A stretch of 64,000 nucleotides of DNA from Pseudomonas saliphila (GTDB taxonomy: Bacteria > Pseudomonadota > Gammaproteobacteria > Pseudomonadales > Pseudomonadaceae). Location of the stretch: the NCBI RefSeq assembly GCF_008638345.1, contig NZ_VTVA01000012.1, positions 62,001 through 126,000 of the forward strand. Direction: 5' to 3'. The notes beneath the pieces were generated by a model, which had not been told where the DNA came from, made no database searches, and worked only from the letters and a program-made list of their open reading frames with translations. Both the position numbers and the translations under genes were made by a program. Each line of letters begins with the position of its first letter. Positions within the stretch are counted from its first letter, which is position 1. Positions 36,299-44,456 of this stretch are shown piece after piece.

Positions 36299-36865
36299 TC
36301 ATTTTTTGCCGGTGTAGGAATCGGGCCAGTGCACACGGGCGATATCGCCATCGCTACGGAACGCATGGCAGCTGTCGATCAGCTTTTCCGGCTTGCGGAT
36401 ACTGATCGGCACCTCGACACCCTGCGCCGCATTGCGAATCTGCGCCGCCCACAGGGTCTGCATCGCAGTGGTCGCCAACGGACCGAGCAGGTCGCTCAGG
36501 TGCGTACAGCCCAGGCGTCCGGCGAACAGCCGCTTCACCTCGGCGGAGAAGCCTGTACCGATGCGCAGTCCGAGCAGTTGCCGGTAAGCCCCGGCGATAT
36601 CCCGGCATTCTGGTGAAGGCCCATGAGCGGTCAGCGCTTCGATTGCGCGGATGATCGCATCCCGGTCCACCGTGATGCGCAGTCCCATCTGATGAAGGGG
36701 CTCATTCGGGGCCAGGGTGGAACCGAAGGGCAGCGGCACGGGTGAGGAGCGGATATCGAGCAAACTCGCCTCGATATCCCACAGACCGTCTTCGCGCTCG
36801 TAACCTTCGCAACGAATGTCACGGCGATGCAACAACGCCCTCTTCACCGGCTGACTGAAGTCCAT
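36299..36865 (-). CDS. DUF2889 protein
   Basis: 188 residues with GAGGAGGGGGC upstream. The start VKRALLHRRDIRCEGYEREDGLWDIEASLLD is the DUF2889 hallmark (residues 7-37, given here in part: RRDIRCEGYEREDG, WDIEASLLD). Two Cys-containing segments, GLRIGTGF and RLGCTHLSDLL, follow. Function unknown; members often lie beside acyl-CoA metabolism and AtuA-like genes. It follows the ACAD at 36890 by 24 bp and ends that operon. Confidence 0.85.
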   Translation of the reverse strand: MDFSQPVKRALLHRRDIRCEGYEREDGLWDIEASLLDIRSSPVPLPFGSTLAPNEPLHQMGLRITVDRDAIIRAIEALTAHGPSPECRDIAGAYRQLLGLRIGTGFSAEVKRLFAGRLGCTHLSDLLGPLATTAMQTLWAAQIRNAAQGVEVPISIRKPEKLIDSCHAFRSDGDIARVHWPDSYTGKK

Positions 36866-36889
36866 GCCCCCTCCTCGCCGATGGCCAGC

Positions 36890-38050
36890 TCAATAGGATT
36901 TCGGCAGGCCCAGCGCCCGCTCAGCGATATGGCACAGCACCAGCTCGTGGCTGACCGGACCAATCAGTCCCATGATCGCTTCGCGGTAGTAGCGCTCGAC
37001 ATGGAACTCCTTGGCGTAACCGAAGCCACCGTGGGTACGCACCGCGCGCGCCGCCGACTCGAAGTAAGCATCACCGCCCAAGTACTTCGCCATATTGGCC
37101 TCGAGCCCGCAGGGCTTTCCCTGGTCATATAGGCTTGCCGCCTTGAACATCATGGTTTCCGCCGCCTGCAAGCGGATCCAGCAATCCGCCAGCGGATGCT
37201 GGATACCTTGGTTCTTGCCGATCGGGCGACCGAACACGATACGTTCCTTGGCGTACTGGGCTGCCATGTCGATCACCGCCTGGCCGGCGCCGATATTGGT
37301 CCCGGCGATCAACACCCGCTCCGGATTCAGGCCATGCAACAGATACTCGAAGCCTTTTCCCTCCTCACCGATGCGATCCTCGACCGGAATCTCCAGGCCA
37401 TCGATGAACAGCTCGTTGGAGTCAACGGCGTTGCGGCCCATCTTGGGAATCTCCCGCACCGTGACCTTGCTGCGGTCCAGGTCGGTATAGAACAGAGTCA
37501 GGCCGTCGGTGGGTCGCTTCGCGTCCTCGAACTTGGTGGTGCGGGTAACCAGCAGGATCTTGTTGGCAATCTGCGCAGTGGAGATCCATACCTTGGAACC
37601 ATGGACCACATAGCGGTCACCCTTACGCTCGGCGAAGGTCTTAATATGAGTGGTGTCGAGCCCGACGTTGGGTTCGGTGACGCCGAAGCAAGTGCGATCC
37701 TTGCCTGCAATCAGCGGCGGCAGGAATCGCGCCTTCTGCTCCGCCGTGCCGAACACCACCACCGGATGCGGCCCGAACATATTGATGTGCACCGCCGAGG
37801 AGGCGTTTGCGCCCAATCGCGAAATGCGCTTGATGATGATTGCTGCCTCGGTGATGCCCAAACCGGCTCCGCCATATTCCTGGGGCATGGTCACGCCCAT
37901 CCAGCCAGCTTTTACAAGATCGTCAACGAACTCCTGGGGAAAGCGCTTTTCGTTCTCGGCGCGCAGCCAGTAATTGGCGTCATAGGCATCGCAGATGGCA
38001 CCGATGGCTTCTTCAATAGCCCGCTGATCATCATTCAACGAAAAGTCCAT
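36890..38050 (-). CDS. Acyl-CoA dehydrogenase
   Basis: 386 residues; TGAGGAATACACA precedes the ATG. Motifs MPQEYGGAGLG near 55-65, CFGVTEPNVGLDTTHIKT near 122-139 and FGRPIGKNQGIQHPLAD near 273-289 are ACAD features. The C-terminal loop near EAIMGLIGPVSHELVLCHIAERALGLP has no standard EGT motif; the usual base is replaced by Gly-Pro in this loop, so the base may lie elsewhere. By placement next to an AtuA-like gene it may be like citronellyl-CoA dehydrogenases of the Atu pathway, but this is only a similarity of context. Confidence 0.88.
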   Translation of the reverse strand: MDFSLNDDQRAIEEAIGAICDAYDANYWLRAENEKRFPQEFVDDLVKAGWMGVTMPQEYGGAGLGITEAAIIIKRISRLGANASSAVHINMFGPHPVVVFGTAEQKARFLPPLIAGKDRTCFGVTEPNVGLDTTHIKTFAERKGDRYVVHGSKVWISTAQIANKILLVTRTTKFEDAKRPTDGLTLFYTDLDRSKVTVREIPKMGRNAVDSNELFIDGLEIPVEDRIGEEGKGFEYLLHGLNPERVLIAGTNIGAGQAVIDMAAQYAKERIVFGRPIGKNQGIQHPLADCWIRLQAAETMMFKAASLYDQGKPCGLEANMAKYLGGDAYFESAARAVRTHGGFGYAKEFHVERYYREAIMGLIGPVSHELVLCHIAERALGLPKSY

Positions 38051-38093
38051 TGTGTATTCCTCAATAAGTGATTTTTTGTTTTTCCAGCCGCTG

Positions 38094-39902
38094 TCATTCA
38101 GCGGCTGATGGCGATTCTAGAAGCTTCACTGGAACCCGTATCGGCATATCCAGCAGCATCTGGGCGAAGGCTTTGCCCAATGGATCACTGCGCGGCGAAG
38201 CCATACCGCCACCGGCCAGCGCGCCTTGCAGCAGGAAGTTGAAGGCGGCGATGCCTGGCACATCGAATCGGCTTACCTGCCCCTCGACAAAATGACCGAA
38301 ATACTCACGTACCCGTTCCACCGTCAGCTGGTCGCGTAACACCCCGAGCCACTTCGGCTCGCGGGCAATGATGCCGATGTTCACACTGTTGCCCTTGTCG
38401 CCGCTGCGGCCGTGGGCGATGCGCAAGAGGGGCACCTCCACCACTACTGCTCCCACCTCTGCCCCCGTCGGAAGTTCGGTATAGGTTGTAGGCGGACAAG
38501 CCTGCGTCGCCACCTGCGGAACCGCGGGAATAGCCACTGACCAGCACTCATCGTTTATCCATACTTGGGCCTGGAATTGCGTTTTCGGCGCCAGGAAGGA
38601 AAACAGTTTGACGATCGGCGAAGGTCTTGGCCGACCGCCACCGATGCTGGTCATGCCGGGCGCCCAGGAAACACCGCCGGGCGCAAGTTCGGCGGCGAAC
38701 AGCTCCAGCGCGTTGCGATCCTTGTGCTCCACCACCAGACGCAGCACCACCTCTCGGTTAGTAGCAACCCGCGAGTGCGGGCCGAAGCTTGCCTCGGTGC
38801 CAAGCACCTCGGAATACACTAGGCTGTAGTCGTCCAACCCACGCTCGCCGAGCATGCGTCGCGTACGGGCAAGAATCGCCTCGCTGACCCGCTGTGCCTT
38901 GCGCTCCGCAAGCCCACCAATCAGGGTGATATTGGCAACGCAGCGCCAGCCGTCGGCATAGGTGGCGGAGACCTTGTAGCTGGGGCTGGGCGCCTGCCCC
39001 CTGGCCCCTTCGACCAGCACCCGATCGGGACCAACCGCGGTCATGCGCACGGCAGTGAAGTCACAACGCACATCAGGCAACAGGTAATCTGCGGGATCAC
39101 CAATCTCATAGAGCATCTGCTCGCCGACGGTTGCCGGCGAGACCAAGCCGCCGGTGCCAGCTGGTTTGGTCAGCACGAAACTGCCGTCGGCGCTGCATTC
39201 GATGATCGGATAACCTATGTTGTCCCAGCCTTCCACCATCTCCCAGTCAGTGAACAGCCCGCCGGTGGCCTGGGGGCCGCACTCGATCAAGTGTCCGGCC
39301 AGGCTGCCAGCGGCCAGCAGGTCATACTCCTGTGCCGACCAGCCGAACTCGTGCATCAATGCCGCCAGTGGCAGTGCGCTATCCACACAGCGACCGGTGA
39401 TCACCACCTGCGCACCTTGTTGCAGTGCCTCGACGATCGGTAAGGCGCCCAGATAGGCATTTGCGCTCATCACCCTGGCCGGCAATGGCTGGCCCGAGTG
39501 GATGTCGCGCACATCCTCTGCACGAAACTCGTCGAGCCTGGAGAGAGCATCGTCACCCTCCACCACCGCGATCTTCAACGCCAGCCCCTGCGCCTGCGCT
39601 AAGCGTTGCAGCGCCTCGGCACAGGCACGCGGGTTGACGCCGCCAGCATTGCTCAACACCTTGATGCCTTTATCGACTACCTCACGCAACACACTGGCCA
39701 TGGCTACCTCGACGAAATCTCGGGCATAGCCCGCCGCCGGGTCCTGGGCGCGTGCGCGCGACAGGATCGACATGGTCAGTTCCGCCAGGTAATCGAAAGT
39801 CAGGTAATCCAGATTGCCGCTCTTGACCAGCTGCGGTGCGGCTTCCGCACTATCCCCCCAGAAACCCGAGGCGCCGCCGATTCGCACGATGCGATCGTTC
39901 AT
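38094..39902 (-). CDS. AtuA-like protein (DUF1446 plus C-terminal AtuA ferredoxin-fold domain)
   Basis: 602 residues with GGAGAACTG upstream. The DUF1446 part (about 1-450) starts IVRIGGASGFWGDSAEAA and includes YLTFDYLAELTM and VLSNAGGVNPRACAEAL. The C-terminal domain (about 490-595) has HGRSGDKGNSVNIGIIAR. AtuA is the first gene of the acyclic terpene utilisation cluster of Pseudomonas, with unproven biochemical role. Here no geranyl-CoA carboxylase (AtuC/AtuF) gene is in the window, so the context differs. It could be a hydratase/lyase-like or CoA-binding protein; function remains open. Confidence 0.88.
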   Translation of the reverse strand: MNDRIVRIGGASGFWGDSAEAAPQLVKSGNLDYLTFDYLAELTMSILSRARAQDPAAGYARDFVEVAMASVLREVVDKGIKVLSNAGGVNPRACAEALQRLAQAQGLALKIAVVEGDDALSRLDEFRAEDVRDIHSGQPLPARVMSANAYLGALPIVEALQQGAQVVITGRCVDSALPLAALMHEFGWSAQEYDLLAAGSLAGHLIECGPQATGGLFTDWEMVEGWDNIGYPIIECSADGSFVLTKPAGTGGLVSPATVGEQMLYEIGDPADYLLPDVRCDFTAVRMTAVGPDRVLVEGARGQAPSPSYKVSATYADGWRCVANITLIGGLAERKAQRVSEAILARTRRMLGERGLDDYSLVYSEVLGTEASFGPHSRVATNREVVLRLVVEHKDRNALELFAAELAPGGVSWAPGMTSIGGGRPRPSPIVKLFSFLAPKTQFQAQVWINDECWSVAIPAVPQVATQACPPTTYTELPTGAEVGAVVVEVPLLRIAHGRSGDKGNSVNIGIIAREPKWLGVLRDQLTVERVREYFGHFVEGQVSRFDVPGIAAFNFLLQGALAGGGMASPRSDPLGKAFAQMLLDMPIRVPVKLLESPSAAE

Positions 39903-39941
39903 CAGTCAGTTCTCCATCCATTCAGTTGCGTGCGCCGGTTG

Positions 39942-40793
39942 TCAGCGCAGCAGGGCATAGCCGTTGTCCAGAACCTTCACCCCACGCTCCTTGCTCAAAG
40001 CCCGGAAGGACAGCGTCTGCCCATCACGCCAGGTCTCGAAAATCAGCGTCTCCCCCGGGTACACCGGGGCCGAAAAGCGGGCGCGAACACTGGTGATGCG
40101 CGTCGCGTCGTACTCGCACCAGGTCTTGAGCAGCATGTTGACCGCCAGGCCATAGCTGCACAGCCCATGTAGAATCGGTCGCTCGAAACCGGCACGGTGG
40201 GCCAGTTCGGGATCGGCATGCAGCGGGTTGGTGTCGCCGTTGAGACGGTAGAGCAATGCCGCCTGGGGCAGCGTCACCATCTCAACTATTCGCTGCGGTT
40301 CTTCATCCGGCATACGATGCGTCGGACTGGCTTCTCCGTGGGACACGCCGTTGCCACCATCGCCCCGGCACATCAGAGTGGCGTGCAACACCGCCAGCAG
40401 CTCTCCACTGGCGTCGTCGAAAATGGTCCGTTCGGTGCGCAGCAGGGTGCCCTTGTCCAGGCCTTTGTCGAGGATCGCGACGACGCGCTCGCGTGCCCTT
40501 ACGGTTGCCGCTGGTGGTAGAGGCCGCGGCAGCTCCATCGACTGCTCGGCATAGACGATCTTGCGAAAGTCGATGCCTGCGGCAGGATCGGTCACATAGG
40601 GGCCTGGATGCCCCAGCACCACAGCCAGACTGGGCACCACCCGCTGGTCCTTTTCGAATACATAGCGCAATTGCTCCGCGTCGGTCGGGTCGCTGCCGAA
40701 ACCGACACTGAGGGCATACAGCAGACTATCCCGCACCGTATAGGTCTCCCATACATCCTGGAACGGCCACTTGAGCAGACAATCGACGTTCAT
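39942..40793 (-). CDS. MaoC-type enoyl-CoA hydratase 2 (double hotdog)
   Basis: 283 residues with GAGGGAAGGAC upstream. The N-terminal half (1-150) is a substrate-binding hotdog and the C-terminal half holds the hydratase 2 motif YRLNGDTNPLHADPELAHRAGF with catalytic Asp and His, then PILHGLCSYG. It resembles the hydratase domain of peroxisomal multifunctional enzyme 2 and makes (3R)-hydroxyacyl-CoA from a 2-enoyl-CoA, often with a 2-methyl branch or steroid side chain. It is flanked by the AtuA-like gene and an SDR that could oxidise its product. Confidence 0.89.
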   Translation of the reverse strand: MNVDCLLKWPFQDVWETYTVRDSLLYALSVGFGSDPTDAEQLRYVFEKDQRVVPSLAVVLGHPGPYVTDPAAGIDFRKIVYAEQSMELPRPLPPAATVRARERVVAILDKGLDKGTLLRTERTIFDDASGELLAVLHATLMCRGDGGNGVSHGEASPTHRMPDEEPQRIVEMVTLPQAALLYRLNGDTNPLHADPELAHRAGFERPILHGLCSYGLAVNMLLKTWCEYDATRITSVRARFSAPVYPGETLIFETWRDGQTLSFRALSKERGVKVLDNGYALLR

Positions 40794-40806
40794 GTCCTTC
40801 CCTCTC

Positions 40807-41580
40807 TCATGCGCTCATGAATCCGCCGCCATCAACGGAGATCACTTGGCCTGTGATGTACGACGAAGCTGCAGACAAGAAGAAACAGATCGGCTGTGCA
40901 GCTTCCTCCACGGACGACCAGCGTGCCATTGGGATACGTGCCAGCAGTCCTTCGCGGAACTTCTTCCCACGCACGGTCTCGGTCATTGTCGTTTCAACCA
41001 CGCCAAAGCAGATGGCATTGGAGCGGATGTCATGCTTGGCCCATTCGCGAGCGGCGCTCATGGTGATACCGAACAGGCCCGATTTGGCAGCGCTATAATT
41101 GATCTGTCCTATGGTGCCCATGCGCCCAGCATCAGAGGAAATATTGACAATGGAGCGACGCGCTGAATGACCGGCCTTCGCCTGCTCCAAAGCGATACGC
41201 CCGAAGGCTTGGACACAGTAGTAACTGCCAGTGAGGTTGACATCGATGACCTGTCGCCACTGCTCCTCCGTCATATTTTCAATCATCGCCGGACGGATGA
41301 TGCCGGCACTGTTGACCAACCCATTCAAGGTGCCAAAACGCTCGACGGCGCAGTCGAACGCTACCTTGATAAAGTTAGCGTCACCGACACTGCCGGCGCA
41401 GGTCAGCACCCGCTCGGCGGCATAATCGCTGGCAGCCACCTCCAGAGCGTCCTCCTGCAGGTCAATCAACACCACCGAGGCACCCAGGTTATAGGCCAGA
41501 TCCGCAACCGCCTTGCCAATACCCTGAGCAGCTCCAGTAATAACGATGGTTTCACCAGCCAAACTCATGGGATTAATCAT
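40807..41580 (-). CDS. Short-chain dehydrogenase/reductase
   Basis: 257 residues from ATG 41580, with AGGAGCGTTC just upstream; the frame runs further upstream without a site. TGAAQGIG near 12-19, NSAG (for NNAG), Ser in NISSDAG and YSAAK form a normal SDR site. Its end VDGGGFMSA is FabG-like. It lies 13 bp before the hydratase 2 gene, so it is a candidate for oxidising the (3R)-hydroxyacyl-CoA made there. Part of the unit 42488 to 36299. Confidence 0.87.
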   Translation of the reverse strand: MINPMSLAGETIVITGAAQGIGKAVADLAYNLGASVVLIDLQEDALEVAASDYAAERVLTCAGSVGDANFIKVAFDCAVERFGTLNGLVNSAGIIRPAMIENMTEEQWRQVIDVNLTGSYYCVQAFGRIALEQAKAGHSARRSIVNISSDAGRMGTIGQINYSAAKSGLFGITMSAAREWAKHDIRSNAICFGVVETTMTETVRGKKFREGLLARIPMARWSSVEEAAQPICFFLSAASSYITGQVISVDGGGFMSA

Positions 41581-41609
41581 GAACGCTCCTACACATGGGT
41601 TGACATTAC

Positions 41610-42488
41610 TCATCGAGTGCTTACCAAGGCGGGCGGGACTGACAGATGAAAACCGTCGTACACCGGCGATTGCGACGTCCTGGTCGGCAACGTGTAGTTG
41701 GGTGTGGCCATGGCGAAAGCGCCATCGATGCAGATGGTCGTACCGGATATATAGGCTGCCCCTTCAGAGAGCAGGAAAACAATGGCCGATGAGACCTCCG
41801 CCTCAGTGCCGGTACGCCCAAGCGGCACGTCCTCTTTGAAGCGCAATAGCCGCTCCTGGATTTCCGGTGGATAGGTGTCCACTCCAGAGGAGAACACCAG
41901 ACCTGGCGCCACGGCGTTAACGCGTACGTTGGCAGCCCCCCACTCCAACGCGGCAGTCATGGTAAAGTTGACCATGCCTGCACGAGCCGCCCCGGAATGA
42001 GCCATCTGAGGCATGCCATTCCACATGTCTGCGGCCATATTGACGATCGCTCCGCCGTGCTCCTGCATCCATTGCAGATAGCACTCCCGAGCCATCAGAA
42101 AACCACCGGTCAGATTGGAGCTGATCACTGCCTCCCATCCCTTCTTGGAAATATGTTCCAATGGCGTCGCATATTGCCCGCCAGCATTGTTGACCAGATG
42201 ATCGATGCGACCGAAGCGTGCGATTATCTCCGCGACCATTCCCCGCACGCCTTCCTCGTTACGGATGTCACACACATAGCTTTCAGCTTCCGCGCCACTT
42301 TCCAGCAACTCGGCTCGAACGCTCTCCAACTTGTTCTTGTCGCGTCCGACAATGGCGATTTTCGCTCCGAGAGACGCCAACTCATGAGCAGTGCAGCGCC
42401 CAATGCCGCTCCCTCCGCCCGTAACGATGGCTACCTGACCGGCGAAGAGGCCGGAACGAAAAACTGAACGATATGAACTTGCACTCAT
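41610..42488 (-). CDS. SDR, trans-2-enoyl-CoA reductase (PECR)-like
   Basis: 292 residues; GGAGAAGAATAA precedes the ATG. TGGGSGIG near 23-30 and NNAGG are present. The active-site stretch reads MAHSGAARAGMVNFTMTAAL, matching the HSGAARAG form of human peroxisomal trans-2-enoyl-CoA reductase rather than Tyr-x3-Lys. APGLVFSSGVDTY agrees with this group. It should therefore saturate a 2-enoyl-CoA with NADPH or act on a similar C=C bond. It is the first gene of the unit with a regulon motif 117 bp upstream. Confidence 0.86.
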   Translation of the reverse strand: MSASSYRSVFRSGLFAGQVAIVTGGGSGIGRCTAHELASLGAKIAIVGRDKNKLESVRAELLESGAEAESYVCDIRNEEGVRGMVAEIIARFGRIDHLVNNAGGQYATPLEHISKKGWEAVISSNLTGGFLMARECYLQWMQEHGGAIVNMAADMWNGMPQMAHSGAARAGMVNFTMTAALEWGAANVRVNAVAPGLVFSSGVDTYPPEIQERLLRFKEDVPLGRTGTEAEVSSAIVFLLSEGAAYISGTTICIDGAFAMATPNYTLPTRTSQSPVYDGFHLSVPPALVSTR

Positions 42489-42604
42489 TTATTCTTCTCC
42501 ACAAACCACCTGATGGTGGCACCAGTTCGATGGATCAATTCACGACAGGCAGCGCAACAGCACCCTCGTTTGGAAACCATATTGCCAACAAGTACTAGGG
42601 GTTC

Positions 42605-42621
42605 CATCGTCGAAAGCGACA
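42605..42621 (+). promoter_or_regulatory. Putative operator, CATCGTC-N6-GACA motif, site 4
   Basis: CATCGTC-GAAAGC-GACA, 117 bp upstream of the SDR start at 42488 and just after the end of the crotonase gene at 42638. It would serve the unit 42488 to 36299. Confidence 0.58.
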
Positions 42622-42637
42622 CTCTTCAATGCCACTT

Positions 42638-43447
42638 TTACTCGCCACGCCAGACCGGGGGGCGCTTCTCCATAAAAGCCGCCACCCCTTCCTTTACATC
42701 AGATGTACCCTGGGCCAGCGTCAGATACTGCTGCAGTAAGATGAGTGCACCTTGCAGCGGCAGATCCTGGGTCTCGAATAACGCTCGCTTGCCTAGCTTG
42801 AGCATTAATGGAGACTTCGCAGCCAGCCGTTGTGACCAGTGGGCTACCGTGTCAGAGAATTGATCGGCGGCAACGACTCGATTGACGATACCAATCTCCT
42901 GAGCCTCCTCAGCGCTCAGCTGGTCACCCAGGAAGACCAGCTCGGCGACCCGCTTACGCGGAATATTGCGCAGCATCAGCGTTGAAATCATGAAGGGAAA
43001 TACACCTACATTGATTTCCGGCGTGCCGATGCGAACCCCTTCCTTGGCCAGCACCAAATCACAAGCCATCACCAACCCCAAGCCTCCCGCCAGAGCATGA
43101 CCATTCAATGCGCATAGCAGCGGGACCTTGAGCCTCATCATCGCCTCAATTACACCAGGGAAGCGGCCGTTGCGAGCATGCTTGGCAAGCGCCCCTTCCT
43201 CGACAGCAAACCCTTTGAGGTCACCTCCAGCGGAAAAGACGCGCTCGTGGGTCGAGGTGAGCACGACGCAGCGTGCCGCCGGCTCGTTCTCGACCCATGC
43301 GAGCGCCTCCAGGAAGCCATCGATCATCACATCGTCAATGGCATTGCGCGTTTCAGGACGATTAAGAGAGATCGTTACCACACCCCGGCTGTCTAGGGCA
43401 TAAAGCACCGCATCTCCGCCACCCCGCGAAATAGGTTTGTCAGACAT
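42638..43447 (-). CDS. Enoyl-CoA hydratase/isomerase family (one Glu kept)
   Basis: 269 residues with a strong AAGGAGGTCATCA site. The oxyanion loop is VFSAGGDL. Glu is kept in IGTPEINVGVFP but GGLGLVMACD has Gly at the other acid position, a pattern of isomerase- or ECHDC-like crotonases. It follows the BadH-like gene by 19 bp and so may hydrate the ring-unsaturated acyl-CoA before BadH acts, or isomerise it; the lack of one Glu makes the hydratase role less sure. Confidence 0.83.
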   Translation of the reverse strand: MSDKPISRGGGDAVLYALDSRGVVTISLNRPETRNAIDDVMIDGFLEALAWVENEPAARCVVLTSTHERVFSAGGDLKGFAVEEGALAKHARNGRFPGVIEAMMRLKVPLLCALNGHALAGGLGLVMACDLVLAKEGVRIGTPEINVGVFPFMISTLMLRNIPRKRVAELVFLGDQLSAEEAQEIGIVNRVVAADQFSDTVAHWSQRLAAKSPLMLKLGKRALFETQDLPLQGALILLQQYLTLAQGTSDVKEGVAAFMEKRPPVWRGE

Positions 43448-43466
43448 TGATGACCTCCTTGGGCGA

Positions 43467-44216
43467 TCAGGCCATCGTCAATCCACCACTGACCGACAAT
43501 GTTTGCCCGGTCACATAGCCAGCCCGCTCCGAGGCCAGATAGGCCACAGCGGCAGCAATGTCTTCCGGCTCGCCCAGACGTCCGATTGGAACCGCCTTGA
43601 GCATGGCGTCAAGCACCTTGACGTTCGTTGGATCCATGACAGACTCGAAGCCCGGAGTGCGTGTCGGGCCGGGACAGACCGAGTTAGCAGTCACACCCTT
43701 GCGCGCCACTTCACGCGCCAACGTTTTGGTGAAGGAAATAATCGCGCCTTTAGCGCCGGAATAAACTGCCTCCAGCGAAGACCCCACACGAGCAGCATCG
43801 GAACTGATACTAATGATTCGCCCCCACTTCCGCTCCAGCATGCCGGGAAGCACAGCGTGAATCAGACGCAAGGTGCCCAGATAGTTAATATCGACGACCT
43901 TCTGCCAGAAAGCCTCATCAGTGGCGGTAAAGGGTTTTAGCTCATCCCAGCCAGCGTTGTTGACCAGTACATCCACCGGCCCCAGCTCATCCTGCACACG
44001 CATAATCGCAGCACTGACCGAAGCCGAGTCAGCCACATCGAGCTGCACAAACAATGCCTTCCCACCGGCACCGCGGATCAGCTCTGCCGTCTCGCCACCT
44101 TCTGGTTCGCGCAGATCACCGACCGCAACGGCATAACCGCTTTCCGCAAGGGCAATTGCAATCGCCCGACCAATACCGCGCCCAGATCCACTTACAAAAG
44201 CTACTTTCTGAGTCAT
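43467..44216 (-). CDS. BadH-like SDR, probable 2-hydroxycyclohexanecarboxyl-CoA dehydrogenase
   Basis: 249 residues from ATG 44216 (GGGAGACTGAGCAAT upstream); the frame extends to 44471 but that part is intergenic sequence. Active site Ser139, Tyr152, Lys156. The sequence closely follows what I recall of BadH of R. palustris: LGPVDVLVNNAGWDELKPF at 79-97, SSDAARVGSS at 138-147, CPGPT, and the end TGQTLSVSGGLTM. BadH oxidises 2-hydroxycyclohexanecarboxyl-CoA to the 2-keto ester that BadI cleaves. A BadI-like gene lies 10 kb downstream on the same strand. Recalled similarity, not a computed alignment. Confidence 0.85.
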   Translation of the reverse strand: MTQKVAFVSGSGRGIGRAIAIALAESGYAVAVGDLREPEGGETAELIRGAGGKALFVQLDVADSASVSAAIMRVQDELGPVDVLVNNAGWDELKPFTATDEAFWQKVVDINYLGTLRLIHAVLPGMLERKWGRIISISSDAARVGSSLEAVYSGAKGAIISFTKTLAREVARKGVTANSVCPGPTRTPGFESVMDPTNVKVLDAMLKAVPIGRLGEPEDIAAAVAYLASERAGYVTGQTLSVSGGLTMA

Positions 44217-44290
44217 ATTGCTCAGTCTCCCATTGTTGATGACACGAGTAATAATTCGTGACTCAGAGTAGATAAACGTCATGCACTTGG

Positions 44291-44307
44291 AATCGTCCAA
44301 AGCGACA
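44291..44307 (+). promoter_or_regulatory. Putative operator, CATCGTC-N6-GACA motif, site 5
   Basis: AATCGTC-CAAAGC-GACA (first base A instead of C) in the divergent region between the BadH-like gene (start 44216) and the HMG-CoA-synthase-like gene (start 44457), 75 bp from the former. Confidence 0.58.
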
Positions 44308-44375
44308 AAGAAGGGGGATGACATGCAAGCGATATAAGCACTTGCTTGCTGGAACTTGTTCGCCCACGGTCTAAA

Positions 44376-44392
44376 TGTCGGATTGGACGATG
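44376..44392 (-). promoter_or_regulatory. Putative operator, CATCGTC-N6-GACA motif, site 6
   Basis: Reverse strand CATCGTC-CAATCC-GACA, 65 bp upstream of the start at 44457. With site 5 it forms an opposed pair in one divergent promoter region, each nearer to one of the two outward genes. Confidence 0.58.
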
Positions 44393-44456
44393 CGCAGCAG
44401 CGCCGCGAAAGGTGAAACTTGTAGGGAATAACGACAGCAAACCAGCAGGTACTTTG

